A stretch of DNA of 64,000 bases from an uncultured Eubacteriales bacterium (GTDB taxonomy: Bacteria; Bacillota; Clostridia; Oscillospirales; Acutalibacteraceae): assembly GCA_934695425.1 (NCBI GenBank), contig CAKUVH010000007.1, positions 1 to 64,000 of the forward strand, read 5' to 3'. Made by a program: the position numbers and the translations under genes. Positions 8,673 through 17,202 of this stretch are shown here, piece by piece. How positions within the stretch are numbered: position 1 is the stretch's first letter; each line of letters opens with the position of its first letter. The notes under the pieces were generated by a model. The model ran no database searches and had not been told where the DNA came from. It worked only from the letters and a program-made list of their open reading frames with translations.

Positions 8673-8786
8673 TTATCCTTGTCTTTGTTTATGCTTAGGA
8701 TTTTCACATATAACTCTTACTCTGCGTTTTCTTTTTATTATTTTGCATTTATCGCAAATTCTTTTAACTGAAGGTCTAACTTTCAC
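8673..8786 (-). CDS. rpmJ: 50S ribosomal protein L36
   Basis: A 37-residue zinc-ribbon protein, MKVRPSVKRICDKCKIIKRK and onward to NPKHKQRQG, with the CxxC...C...H zinc ligands. The start is taken as GTG at 8786: it gives exactly the canonical L36 N-terminus and has GGAGGG eight bases upstream. An ATG two codons earlier (8792) would be too close to that site. The start lies inside the 3' end of infA. Confidence 0.95.
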   Translation of the reverse strand: MKVRPSVKRICDKCKIIKRKRRVRVICENPKHKQRQG

Positions 8787-9069
8787 TTTCATTTCCCTCC
8801 AAACTCTTACTCTTAGCGGCATCGCTTATTTGCGCGCCGGAATTCTGATTATTTTTGACTCTCCATGTAATTCTTCCTCTGGTCAAATCATACGGAGACA
8901 TCTCTACGACGACTTTATCTCCTTGAACTATTTTTATATAGTTCATTCTGAGTTTACCTGATATATGAGCAAGAATCACTTTCTCGTTAGGAAGTTTTAC
9001 TTTGAACATTGTATTCGGAAGCACTTCCACAACTTCGCCTTCTAATTCTATAGTATCTTCTTTCGACAT
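8776..9069 (-). CDS. infA: Translation initiation factor IF-1 with a C-terminal extension
   Basis: Cytosolic OB-fold factor that binds the 30S A site. The conserved IF-1 body begins at the ATG at 9069 (MSKEDTIELEG) and runs 72 residues to SPYDLTRGRITWRVK. In-frame upstream starts exist at 9081 (ATG) and 9102 (TTG); none has a well-spaced ribosome binding site, though GGTGGAG lies about 15 bases above 9102, so the start is uncertain. The protein continues 25 residues past the usual end with a polar tail (NNQNSGAQISD... ending NESES) that overlaps the start of rpmJ. Confidence 0.93.
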   Translation of the reverse strand: MSKEDTIELEGEVVEVLPNTMFKVKLPNEKVILAHISGKLRMNYIKIVQGDKVVVEMSPYDLTRGRITWRVKNNQNSGAQISDAAKSKSLEGNESES

Positions 9070-9160
9070 ATCAATAAGCATTGCATTTTGAATAGATCTC
9101 AAAATACTTCTCTGCTTGCTCCACCACCTCTGCTGTATTATATCGTTTAATCACAAAAAT

Positions 9161-9406
9161 TTATGATTTTGAAAATGGTTTTAGAGCACCGCGAATGGAT
9201 TTATTTGTTTTAATTAAATTTTCTTCTAAAACCGTATTGGTAACTTTTAAATGCATTAATTTTTTCTTTTTCGGTCTTTCTAAAGGTCGATATTTCCCGT
9301 CGCAAACGTAAGCATAAATCTCATCAAAATCCATTATGACTTGAAAATCGCCTTTATCGTGACCTGCCTTAGAAATAACTACTGCACCTCTTTTTACTTC
9401 CATCAT
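9161..9406 (-). CDS. KOW-domain RNA-binding protein (L14e-like)
   Basis: An 81-residue protein with a KOW motif at the start (KRGAVVISKAGHDKGDFQVI) and a basic patch RPKKKKLMH. Small KOW proteins of this type commonly sit between map and infA in Clostridia; a ribosome-associated role is inferred from family and place. It starts 8 bp after map. Confidence 0.85.
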   Translation of the reverse strand: MMEVKRGAVVISKAGHDKGDFQVIMDFDEIYAYVCDGKYRPLERPKKKKLMHLKVTNTVLEENLIKTNKSIRGALKPFSKS

Positions 9407-9414
9407 ACACCGTC

Positions 9415-10167
9415 CTAATCCGGATTTGTAAGAATAAGTGGACCATCGGGCGTGATTGATATTGTGTGTTCAAAATGAGCCGATAATTTGTTATCTGCCG
9501 TGACAGTAGTCCAATTGTCATCTAAAATTACCACTTTTTCAGTCCCTACATTAACCATAGGCTCAATCGCTATTGTCATACCTTTGACAAGCCTTGGGCC
9601 ATGCCCGGGTTTGCCATAATTAGGAACCGAAGGATCTTCGTGCAGCAACGCACCCACTCCATGACCCACAAAATCTCGAACCACCGAGTAGCCACGTGCC
9701 TTGACATACTCTTCAACCGTATTACCGATATCCCCTATTCTATTACCGATTCTGGCTTTTTTTATACCTTCGTACAGGCTTTCTTCGGTAGTCTTTAGAA
9801 GCTTTTGGGCTTCGGGGGAGATATCACCGCACGGAAATGTATAAGCATTATCACCGTGATACCCGTGAATGCATGCTCCGACATCGATACTTACGATATC
9901 TCCACTTTTGATAATACGTTTTTTGCTCGGTATGCCATGAATGACTACATTATTAATAGATATGCAGCTACTTTTTGGAAAATCACCATAACCCAAAAAA
10001 GAAGGTCTAGCTCCCATCGAAACGATATATTTATGAATTAAATTATCTATATATTCGGTAGAAACTCCGGGTTCTACAGCTTCGCCTCCAAGCTTTAGCG
10101 CTCGGGCTGAAATTTTTCCGGCTTCTTTCATAAGTTCAAGTTCATGACATGATTTTAAAACTATCAT
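9415..10167 (-). CDS. map: Methionine aminopeptidase type I
   Basis: A 250-residue metalloenzyme that removes the initiator Met from nascent proteins. The pita-bread fold ligands are visible: His near HGIPSKK, Asp in SIDVGACIHGYHGDNAYTF, His in GHGVGALLHEDPSVPNYG, Glu in IEPMVN and Glu in AHFEHTI. Begins 3 bp after adk, so translation is probably coupled. Confidence 0.97.
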   Translation of the reverse strand: MIVLKSCHELELMKEAGKISARALKLGGEAVEPGVSTEYIDNLIHKYIVSMGARPSFLGYGDFPKSSCISINNVVIHGIPSKKRIIKSGDIVSIDVGACIHGYHGDNAYTFPCGDISPEAQKLLKTTEESLYEGIKKARIGNRIGDIGNTVEEYVKARGYSVVRDFVGHGVGALLHEDPSVPNYGKPGHGPRLVKGMTIAIEPMVNVGTEKVVILDDNWTTVTADNKLSAHFEHTISITPDGPLILTNPD

Positions 10168-10170
10168 TAT

Positions 10171-10812
10171 CTACGCCTCTAATACTTTTATTATATCCTT
10201 TGTAATTTCATCAACTGATTTGCAACCATCTATTACAAATCTTTTATTTTGCTTATCATAGTAGGATTTTAATACATGGGTTTGTTCATAATATACCTTA
10301 AGACGCTGCTTTACTGTTTCTAACTTGTCATCCATACGCTGAACAAGGGCACCTGAGCATACGTCACACTTACCTTCTGTTTTAGGTCTGACGCCACCGG
10401 CGCCTTCAACATTGTAAGTGCTTCCGCATTCGCTGCAGATGCGACGTCCGGACATTCTTTTATAAATAACTTCGTCATCAACTTCGATGTCAATAACTTT
10501 ATCAATATTTACTCCAAGATTATCCAGAGCCTCGGCCTGCGCAAGAGTTCTTGGGAAACCGTCAAGAATGAAACCATTCTTGCAGTCGTCAAGACTTATT
10601 CTGTCTTTAACTATCCCAATAACTACATCGTCAGGGACTAAATCGCCTCTATCTATATATGATTTAACCTTTAATCCCATTTCAGAACCGCTTTTCAACG
10701 CTTCTCTTATTACATTTCCCGTCGAAATCGTAGGAATTTTAAAATGCTCGGATATGCGTGCCGATTGCGTGCCTTTGCCTGCTCCCGGCGCACCTAGAAA
10801 AATAATATTCAT
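10171..10812 (-). CDS. adk: Adenylate kinase, zinc-containing
   Basis: A 213-residue enzyme interconverting ATP + AMP and 2 ADP. P-loop GAPGAGKGT at 7-15, the NMP-binding part with STGNVIRE, GFPRTLAQAE, and a LID domain with four Cys (CSEC and CDVC, residues about 130-153), the zinc form usual in Firmicutes. Relevant to the ATP/ADP translocase at 22 kb, since both act on adenylate balance. Confidence 0.97.
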   Translation of the reverse strand: MNIIFLGAPGAGKGTQSARISEHFKIPTISTGNVIREALKSGSEMGLKVKSYIDRGDLVPDDVVIGIVKDRISLDDCKNGFILDGFPRTLAQAEALDNLGVNIDKVIDIEVDDEVIYKRMSGRRICSECGSTYNVEGAGGVRPKTEGKCDVCSGALVQRMDDKLETVKQRLKVYYEQTHVLKSYYDKQNKRFVIDGCKSVDEITKDIIKVLEA

Positions 10813-10873
10813 TTTAATAAACCCCTTTTTTAAAAATTACGAATTCAGGCGAAAAAATTCTAAAATAAATTTA

Positions 10874-12199
10874 TTAGTCTAAAAATCCCTTGTAATGTTT
10901 CATCATAAGTTGAGATTCCATTTGCTTAACTGTTTCAAGAGCTACACCAACCATAATTATAATCGATGTACCGCCCATGGATAAATCGTGCATGCCGCTC
11001 AAATTTGCGAATCCGATCGGAATCAAAGCGATGAACGCTAAGAATAACGCACCCATAAGCGTAACTTTTGAAAGTACTCGAGATAAGTAATCTGCTGTTG
11101 GTTTTCCGGGACGTATACCGGGAATTACTCCGTTGCTTTGACGTAGATTATTCGCCATTTCGATTGGATTATAAGTAATCGAAACATAAAAATATGCAAA
11201 CATCAAAATCAAGAAGAAATTAGCGATAGTATAACCCGGTCCGTTAATTTTGAATGATTCCAAAATAGTTTTCATAATTCCTTCCGGATGGGTGAAAAAT
11301 GCTACCATATTTGGCACCCACAAAATAGAAGATGCGAATATTATTGGCATAACACCGGCGATTCCGATTTTTAAAGGAATATGGCTATTTTGTCCTGCAT
11401 ACATTTTTCTTCCAACGGTGCGTTTTGAATACTGGATAGGAACTCTGCGTTCGGCATCGTTCATAAACACTATAATCCACATCATGAAGAAGAACATGAA
11501 CACAAACAGCGGAACATAAACAAAGAATTTTCCGAAAGTTTCCGGGGAATTTAGTGCTAATTGGAAATATCTAACCAATTTAGATATAAGACTTGGCATT
11601 CTGGAAACTATACCTGCAAACATGAGTATGGATATTCCATTGCCCACGCCTTTTACGTTTATTTGCTCGCCCAGCCACATCATAAGAGCTGTTCCTGCCG
11701 TGAAGCAGCAAACTATTACTATTGCAGTGAATATTCCTGCGCTTCCTTCGGTATATCTTACTATTGATTGACCTGCATAGCTGTTGAATTTTAAGTACAA
11801 ATAAAATCCTGTCCCCTGAACAAGTCCGATAATTATAGTTAAATACCTTGTTATTGCCATCAATTTCTTGCGGCCTTCTTCTCCCTCTTTCTGGAGAGAT
11901 TCAAGATACGGAAGTGCGACTGTCATGAGCTGAATTACTATTGAAGCGTTAATGTAAGGCGAAACGGACATTGCGAAAATTGTCGCCTGGGCAAATGCAC
12001 CACCTGAGATGGTATCGAGGAAAGTAAGGACTGCGCCATTCTCTCCCAAGCTGCCCATGAGTCCTGCCAAAGCTTCAACATTTAAAAACGGTACCGGAAT
12101 AACTGAACCTATTCTGAAAACAATAATTATAAATATTGTAAACAATAATTTTTTCCTTAAATCCGGGACTTTCCAAGAATTAATAAGTGTTTTAATCAA
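10874..12199 (-). CDS. secY: Protein translocase subunit SecY
   Basis: A 441-residue, ten-helix channel of the Sec translocon. Recognisable pieces: the N-terminal WKVPDLRKKLLFTI, the plug region with GGAFAQATIFAMSVSPYINASI, MWLGEQINVKGVGNGIS, and the C-terminal YYNPIEMANNLRQ-type segment with PGIRPGKPTADYL. It is the exit route for the signal-peptide proteins at 56-63 kb. Confidence 0.98.
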   Translation of the reverse strand: MIKTLINSWKVPDLRKKLLFTIFIIIVFRIGSVIPVPFLNVEALAGLMGSLGENGAVLTFLDTISGGAFAQATIFAMSVSPYINASIVIQLMTVALPYLESLQKEGEEGRKKLMAITRYLTIIIGLVQGTGFYLYLKFNSYAGQSIVRYTEGSAGIFTAIVIVCCFTAGTALMMWLGEQINVKGVGNGISILMFAGIVSRMPSLISKLVRYFQLALNSPETFGKFFVYVPLFVFMFFFMMWIIVFMNDAERRVPIQYSKRTVGRKMYAGQNSHIPLKIGIAGVMPIIFASSILWVPNMVAFFTHPEGIMKTILESFKINGPGYTIANFFLILMFAYFYVSITYNPIEMANNLRQSNGVIPGIRPGKPTADYLSRVLSKVTLMGALFLAFIALIPIGFANLSGMHDLSMGGTSIIIMVGVALETVKQMESQLMMKHYKGFLD

Positions 12200-12640
12200 T
12201 TAGATCACCTCAGCCTTCCCGCCTGCTGCTTCTATTTTTTGAACCGCAGACTTTGAAAACATCTGTGCTTTAACTGTTAAGCTTTTTGAAAGAGTACCAT
12301 TACCTAAGATTTTAATTTTATCAAAATCACGTTTTACAAGGCCCATGTTGATAAGTTCGTTTACATCGATAACGGAACCTTCGCCGAATTTTTCGAGATC
12401 GCCAACATTAACAGCTATGACTTTTTTAGCAAAAATATTGTTGAAACCTCTCTTAGGTATTCTTCTTTGAAGAGGCATTTGTCCACCTTCAAAACCGGGG
12501 CGAACACCGCCACCTGATCTTGCGTTTTGACCTTTATGACCTTTTCCTGCTGTTTTTCCCCAACCTGAACCGTGGCCACGGCCTACTCTTTTAGAATTCT
12601 TTTTTGAACCTTCTGTACATACTAAATCTTGTAATTCCAA
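12200..12640 (-). CDS. rplO: 50S ribosomal protein L15
   Basis: A 146-residue protein with the Gly-rich, basic N-terminal arm (RVGRGHGSGWGKTAGKGHKG), GFEGGQMPLQRRIPKRGF and the C-terminal globular domain. It abuts secY (no gap). Confidence 0.98.
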   Translation of the reverse strand: MELQDLVCTEGSKKNSKRVGRGHGSGWGKTAGKGHKGQNARSGGGVRPGFEGGQMPLQRRIPKRGFNNIFAKKVIAVNVGDLEKFGEGSVIDVNELINMGLVKRDFDKIKILGNGTLSKSLTVKAQMFSKSAVQKIEAAGGKAEVI

Positions 12641-12685
12641 TTTTAATTCACCTCCTGCAAATTATAAATTGCAATAATATACAAA

Positions 12686-12862
12686 TTATTTTTCGGTAAC
12701 TTCAACTAAATGAGAAATTACGTTAATTTTTCCGCGAGTTGCTTCGTTATCAGGTTGAACAGAAACATCGCTGATTTTTCTAAGTCCTAATGACTCAGCT
12801 GTCGCAATTTGCTTTTTAATGCGGCCAGCCAAGCTTTTTACTAATTTAATTTCTAATGCCAT
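12686..12862 (-). CDS. rpmD: 50S ribosomal protein L30
   Basis: A 58-residue protein read directly from the sequence: MALEIKLVKSLAGRIKKQIA, then TAESLGLRKISDVSVQPDNE and a C-terminal ISHLVEVTEK. This is the short bacterial L30. An AGGGG site precedes the ATG. Lies between rpsE and rplO as usual. Confidence 0.95.
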   Translation of the reverse strand: MALEIKLVKSLAGRIKKQIATAESLGLRKISDVSVQPDNEATRGKINVISHLVEVTEK

Positions 12863-12875
12863 ACTGCTGACCCCT

Positions 12876-13376
12876 TTACTTTAATATTTCTTTTACGGTT
12901 TTGCCGCGAAGCTCTGCAACTTCTTCAGCGTTACGTAAACTTCTTAATCCTTCGATTGTAGCTCTTACTACGTTGCAAGGATTGTTTGAACGAAGAGCTT
13001 TTGTACGAATATCTTTTATTCCTGCTGATTCAACAACTGCACGAACAGGTCCGCCAGCTATAACTCCGGTACCTGGTGCGGCAGGTTTCATCAATACTCT
13101 TGCTGCGCCATATTCTCCGATAAATTCATGAGGAATGGTACTGCCTTTCAAAGGAACCTTTATAAGATTCTTTTTAGCGTCTTCGATTCCTTTTCTTATC
13201 GCATCAGGAACTTCGCCTGATTTGCCGATACCGAATCCAACGTGGCCCTTTCCGTCGCCTACTACCATAAGAGCGGCAAATTTAAAAATACGACCACCTT
13301 TTACGGTCTTAGAAACTCTGTTTATAGCAACGAGTCTTTCTTTTAAATCTAGCACTGAAGCATCTATTCTAGCCAA
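12876..13376 (-). CDS. rpsE: 30S ribosomal protein S5
   Basis: A 166-residue protein with the N-terminal double-stranded-RNA-binding-like domain (VNRVSKTVKGG-type segment, KFAALMVVGDGKGHVGFG) and the C-terminal domain with GVIAGGPVRAVVE. Starts with TTG, with GGAGGG well placed upstream. Confidence 0.98.
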   Translation of the reverse strand: MARIDASVLDLKERLVAINRVSKTVKGGRIFKFAALMVVGDGKGHVGFGIGKSGEVPDAIRKGIEDAKKNLIKVPLKGSTIPHEFIGEYGAARVLMKPAAPGTGVIAGGPVRAVVESAGIKDIRTKALRSNNPCNVVRATIEGLRSLRNAEEVAELRGKTVKEILK

Positions 13377-13397
13377 AAGTATTTCCCTCCCTCTAAA

Positions 13398-13757
13398 TTA
13401 AAATTTAAGTCCGCCTTCTCTGGCGCCTTCTGCTAACTCTTTAACGCGTCCGTGGAAAATATATCCTCCGCGGTCAAATACTACGTTTTCGATTCCTTTT
13501 TCAAGAGCACGTTTAGCAACAATTTCGCCAACTTTTTTAGCTGCTTCTTTATTGCCGCCGTACATTCCGAAATCTTTTTCAACTGATGAAGCTGAAACTA
13601 AAGTTACGCCTTTAACGTCGTCGATTATTTGAGCATAAATATTACTCCTGGAGCGGAAAACATTCATACGAGGACGACCGGCTGTACCCGAAATTTTACC
13701 ACGAACTCTTCTGTGGCGTCTTAAACGGGCCTGATTTTTATCTGCCTTGTTTACCAT
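13398..13757 (-). CDS. rplR: 50S ribosomal protein L18
   Basis: A 119-residue 5S rRNA-binding protein; basic N-terminus (RLRRHRRVRGKISGTAGRPR), NVFRSRSNIYAQIIDD and the C-terminal FDRGGYIFHGRVKELAEGAREGGLKF. Confidence 0.98.
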   Translation of the reverse strand: MVNKADKNQARLRRHRRVRGKISGTAGRPRMNVFRSRSNIYAQIIDDVKGVTLVSASSVEKDFGMYGGNKEAAKKVGEIVAKRALEKGIENVVFDRGGYIFHGRVKELAEGAREGGLKF

Positions 13758-13775
13758 GATGATTCACACTCCTAA

Positions 13776-14312
13776 TTATTTTTTACCTGTTTTTCCTTCT
13801 TTGCGACGAATAACCTCGTCAACATACTTAATACCTTTACCTTTATATGGTTCCGGTGGACGTTTTTCGCGAATTTCAGCTGCATATTGTCCTACTTGCT
13901 GTTTGTCGCAACCCAAAACGGAAATTTTATTTCCTTGAACTTCCAATTTAATTCCCGGAATTTCAGGCATAGTAACTTGATGAGAGAAACCTAAATTCAT
14001 AACAAGATTTTTTCCTTGCATTTGAACACGATAACCTACACCATTAACTTCAAGTTCCTTTTTAAAGCCGTTTGTAACTCCCTCAACCATGTTGTTTATG
14101 AGAGTTCTTGTTAAACCGTGAAGAGATCTGCTCTCTTTTTGGTCGTTTGGCCTTTTAACTTCGATTACTCCGTTTTCAATTAAAACTTCCATTTTAGGAT
14201 GAATATTTTGAGTTAGAGTACCTTTAGGACCTTTAACCGTTAATACGCCGTCAGACAATTTTACGTCTACTCCAGCGGGAATATTTATGGGTTTTCTTCC
14301 AATTCTTGACAT
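13776..14312 (-). CDS. rplF: 50S ribosomal protein L6
   Basis: A 178-residue protein made of two L6 repeats; starts MSRIGRKPINIPAGVDVK and has the conserved C-terminal PPEPYKGKGIKYVDEVIRRKEGKTGKK. Confidence 0.98.
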   Translation of the reverse strand: MSRIGRKPINIPAGVDVKLSDGVLTVKGPKGTLTQNIHPKMEVLIENGVIEVKRPNDQKESRSLHGLTRTLINNMVEGVTNGFKKELEVNGVGYRVQMQGKNLVMNLGFSHQVTMPEIPGIKLEVQGNKISVLGCDKQQVGQYAAEIREKRPPEPYKGKGIKYVDEVIRRKEGKTGKK

Positions 14313-14331
14313 TTTTTGTCACCCCTTTTTA

Positions 14332-14730
14332 TTACCAAATGAATGCTAGAACTTCGCCGCCGACATTTTCTTTACGTGCTTTGCGGTCGGTCATAATTCC
14401 TTTAGATGTTGAGATAAGTGCGATTCCCAAGCCTTTCATAACCTTAGGCATATTTTCTACATCGCTGTAAATTCTAAGACCGGGTTTTGAAACTCTTTTT
14501 AGACCTGTGATAACAGGCTTTTTATTTTCGGTATATTTAAGATAAATCTTTATCATACCTTGCTTTTCATCTTCGGATACAACGAACTTATTGATGTAGC
14601 CTTCTTCAAAAAGAATTTCAACAATAGCTTTTTTCATGTTTGAAGCCGGCACTTCAACTGTTTCGTGTTTTGCAGAACTTGCATTACGAATTCTTGTAAG
14701 TAAATCTGCAATTGTATCTGTAATTTGCAT
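14332..14730 (-). CDS. rpsH: 30S ribosomal protein S8
   Basis: A 132-residue protein, MQITDTIADLLTRIRNAS start and ISTSKGIMTDRKARKENVGGEVLAFIW end, both diagnostic of S8. Confidence 0.98.
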   Translation of the reverse strand: MQITDTIADLLTRIRNASSAKHETVEVPASNMKKAIVEILFEEGYINKFVVSEDEKQGMIKIYLKYTENKKPVITGLKRVSKPGLRIYSDVENMPKVMKGLGIALISTSKGIMTDRKARKENVGGEVLAFIW

Positions 14731-14756
14731 AACTCATTTACCTCCTTTGCTAAATC

Positions 14757-14942
14757 TTACCAACTTGCTTTCTTTACGCCCGGGATTTCTCCTTTGTATG
14801 CAAGCTCCCTAAAACAAATACGGCATATACCAAATTTGCGAAGGTAACCATGCGGCCTTCCGCATATTCTGCATCTGGAGTACTCACGAGTTGAAAACTT
14901 TTGTTTACGGCTCTGTTTTACTTTCAATGACGTTTTAGCCAC
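14757..14942 (-). CDS. rpsZ: 30S ribosomal protein S14, zinc type
   Basis: A 61-residue S14 with two CxxC pairs (CRICGRPHGYLRKFGICRIC), the zinc-binding form of Gram-positive bacteria. GTG start. Confidence 0.98.
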   Translation of the reverse strand: MAKTSLKVKQSRKQKFSTREYSRCRICGRPHGYLRKFGICRICFRELAYKGEIPGVKKASW

Positions 14943-14954
14943 AATATTCCCTCC

Positions 14955-15494
14955 TTATTTTGCAAATGGTGCGCCCATAAGTCTTAGTAATTCTCTTGCT
15001 TCGTCATCAGTTTTTGCTGTGGTGGAAATTGAAATATCCATTCCACGAATCTTATCAATCTTATCATATTCGATTTCAGGGAATATAAGTTGTTCTTTAA
15101 CTCCCATGTTGTAGTTTCCTTTTTTATCGAAAGAGTTCGGATTGATTCCTCTGAAGTCTCTAACTCTTGGAAGAGCTAAATTGAAAAATCTGTCTAAAAA
15201 TTCATACATTTTTTCGCCGCGAAGTGTTACTTTTGCGCCGATTTTCATGCCTTCACGAATTTTGAAGTTTGCAACAGATTTTCTTGCAGTACATACAACC
15301 GGTTTTTGACCTGTTATTGTACTTAAGTCTTCGAGGATAGAACCAATAACTTTAGAATTATCTTTTGCTTCTCCGGCACCTACGTTTATAACTATCTTTT
15401 CAATTTTAGGTATTTGCATAACATTTTTGTACCCAAATTTTTCTTGAAGTTTTGGTGCAACGGTATTTTTATAAAAATCCTTAAGTGTTGCCAT
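14955..15494 (-). CDS. rplE: 50S ribosomal protein L5
   Basis: A 179-residue 5S rRNA-binding protein with IEKIVINVGAGEAK, TGQKPVVCTARKSVANFKIR, RDFRGINPNSFD and a C-terminal DDEARELLRLMGAPF. Confidence 0.98.
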   Translation of the reverse strand: MATLKDFYKNTVAPKLQEKFGYKNVMQIPKIEKIVINVGAGEAKDNSKVIGSILEDLSTITGQKPVVCTARKSVANFKIREGMKIGAKVTLRGEKMYEFLDRFFNLALPRVRDFRGINPNSFDKKGNYNMGVKEQLIFPEIEYDKIDKIRGMDISISTTAKTDDEARELLRLMGAPFAK

Positions 15495-15505
15495 TAGTAT
15501 CCTCC

Positions 15506-15862
15506 TTACAGCACTTCACTGCATTTTTTACAGCTGCGCTTTTTTGAACCATCGTCCATAATTTTATGAGCGATTCTGGTTGGTTTACCGCAATGAGGAC
15601 AAACTAATTGAACTTTAGAAGCATACATAGCACCTTCAGTTTTTACAATGCCGCCCTCCTGACCTGCTTTGCGGGGCTTAACGTGCTTAGAAACAACATT
15701 AACGCCTTCAACAATCAGCTTACTTTCTTTTGGGCTGACTGCAACAACTTTTCCTTGTTTTCCGCGGTCTTTACCGCTCAACACTACGACTGTATCTCCG
15801 GTTTTAACATGGACGGTACCGTTACCGGAACGAGCCGCTTTATTTCTACTTTTTTTAAACAA
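15506..15862 (-). CDS. rplX: 50S ribosomal protein L24
   Basis: A 118-residue protein with a KOW core (VKTGDTVVVLSGKDRGKQGKV) and a C-terminal zinc-ribbon-like part with CPHCGKPT and CKKC. The TTG at 15862 is chosen: AGGAGG (15872-15877) lies nine bases upstream and the protein then starts FKKSRNK as expected. A longer frame to 15898 would run into rplN and has no site. Confidence 0.95.
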   Translation of the reverse strand: MFKKSRNKAARSGNGTVHVKTGDTVVVLSGKDRGKQGKVVAVSPKESKLIVEGVNVVSKHVKPRKAGQEGGIVKTEGAMYASKVQLVCPHCGKPTRIAHKIMDDGSKKRSCKKCSEVL

Positions 15863-15878
15863 CAGTAAACACCTCCTG

Positions 15879-16247
15879 TTAAAGAACTTCCGGAGCAAGA
15901 CTCAGTATTTTGGTGTATCCACCTTCACGCAATTCTCTTGCTACAGGTCCAAAAATACGTGTGCCTTTCGGATTTTTATCTTCCTTAATAATTACAGCTG
16001 AATTTTCGTCAAAGCTTATATAAGAACCGTCTTCACGACGAGCTTTATCTACTGTACGAACAACAACCGCTTTAACTACGTCGCCTTTTTTGACAACGCC
16101 ACCGGGTGATGCTTTTTTTACGGAAGCAACTATAACATCACCGATTCCGGCATATTTTCTACCGGTGCCACCAAGAACTCTTATACACATAATTTCTTTA
16201 GCACCTGTATTATCGCCTACTTTTAAACGAGTTTGAGGCTGTACCAC
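15879..16247 (-). CDS. rplN: 50S ribosomal protein L14
   Basis: A 122-residue protein: MVQPQTRLKVGDNTGAKEIM start, RRKYAGIGD-type loop, and GTRIFGPVARELREGGYTKILSLAPEVL end. GTG start with AGGAAGGA upstream. Confidence 0.98.
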   Translation of the reverse strand: MVQPQTRLKVGDNTGAKEIMCIRVLGGTGRKYAGIGDVIVASVKKASPGGVVKKGDVVKAVVVRTVDKARREDGSYISFDENSAVIIKEDKNPKGTRIFGPVARELREGGYTKILSLAPEVL

Positions 16248-16295
16248 AGTTATCCTTCCTCCTAACCGGTTAAGTATTTTTTAATTAACCTTAAA

Positions 16296-16553
16296 TTATT
16301 TAGCTTTTTCTACGATATTAACAAGTCTCCATCTTTTGTCTTTAGAAAGAGGTCTTGTTTCCATTACTCTGACTTTATCGCCGATTTTACATTCGTTATT
16401 TTCGTCATGAGCTTTAAGTCTTTGTGTATGTTTTACAGTTTTATTATAAAGTGGATGTTTAACAATATCTTCTACAGCAACAACAATAGTTTTGTCCATT
16501 TTGTCACTTACAACATTACCAACTTTCACTTTTCTCATATTTCTTTCGCTCAA
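16296..16553 (-). CDS. rpsQ: 30S ribosomal protein S17
   Basis: An 85-residue OB-fold protein with GNVVSDKMDKTIVVAVE and KIGDKVRVMETRPLSKDKRW. The TTG at 16553 is chosen because AAGGAGGG lies six bases upstream; the in-frame GTG at 16571 overlaps that ribosome binding site and the end of rpmC. Confidence 0.95.
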   Translation of the reverse strand: MSERNMRKVKVGNVVSDKMDKTIVVAVEDIVKHPLYNKTVKHTQRLKAHDENNECKIGDKVRVMETRPLSKDKRWRLVNIVEKAK

Positions 16554-16570
16554 AGTGTACCCTCCTTCCA

Positions 16571-16777
16571 CTATGCCTTAGAAGCTTCGCTAATTTCTTT
16601 TTCGCGAATAACAGTTTGAACTCTCGCAATATCTTTTTTAACTGCGCGAATACGCATTGGATTTTCGAGCTGATTTATAGCGAGCTGAAATCTAAGATTA
16701 AAAAGTTCGGATTTAAGGTCTTTAAGTTTAGTGTTTAAATCATTTGCACTTAAAGTTTTGATTTCTGAAATCTTCAT
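16571..16777 (-). CDS. rpmC: 50S ribosomal protein L29
   Basis: A 68-residue two-helix protein with LKSELFNLRFQLAINQLENP and IARVQTVIREKE. The ATG overlaps the rplP stop (TAATG), indicating coupled translation. Confidence 0.97.
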   Translation of the reverse strand: MKISEIKTLSANDLNTKLKDLKSELFNLRFQLAINQLENPMRIRAVKKDIARVQTVIREKEISEASKA

Positions 16778-17202
16778 TACACCTCACCATCCGTTTCCTG
16801 CTTTTTTACAAATTTGCATTTAATCGGTAATTTGTTCGCTGCCAAGCGCATAGCTTCTCTTGCGACGTCTTCAGGTACATCACCGATTTCAAACATAATT
16901 CTTTGCGGTTTTACTACTGATACCCAAAATTCCGGTGAACCTTTACCTTTACCCATACGAGTTTCGGCAGGTTTTTTAGTAACCGGTTTATCCGGGAATA
17001 TTTTTATCCAAACTTTTCCTGCTCTTTTGCAGAATCTTGTCATAGCAACACGGGCTGCTTCGATTTGATTCGAAGTTATCCAAGCGGGCTCTAAAGCTTG
17101 AAGGCCAAAATCTCCGTGAGAAACTTTACTTCCTCTTATTGCACGACCTGTCATTCTTCCACGATGAACTTTTCTGTACTTAGTTCTTTTTGGCAACAGC
17201 AT
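16777..17202 (-). CDS. rplP: 50S ribosomal protein L16
   Basis: A 141-residue protein starting MLLPKRTKYRKVHRGRMTG. The ATG at 17202 gives this canonical start and has AAAGGGGG eight bases upstream, inside the end of rpsC (23-bp overlap); the frame extends to 17229 but without support. Confidence 0.96.
   Translation of the reverse strand: MLLPKRTKYRKVHRGRMTGRAIRGSKVSHGDFGLQALEPAWITSNQIEAARVAMTRFCKRAGKVWIKIFPDKPVTKKPAETRMGKGKGSPEFWVSVVKPQRIMFEIGDVPEDVAREAMRLAANKLPIKCKFVKKQETDGEV

Noticed and set aside
16554..16571. GTG start for rpsQ at 16571
   Set aside because: It overlaps its own AAGGAGGG site and the rpmC stop; TTG at 16553 is well spaced.
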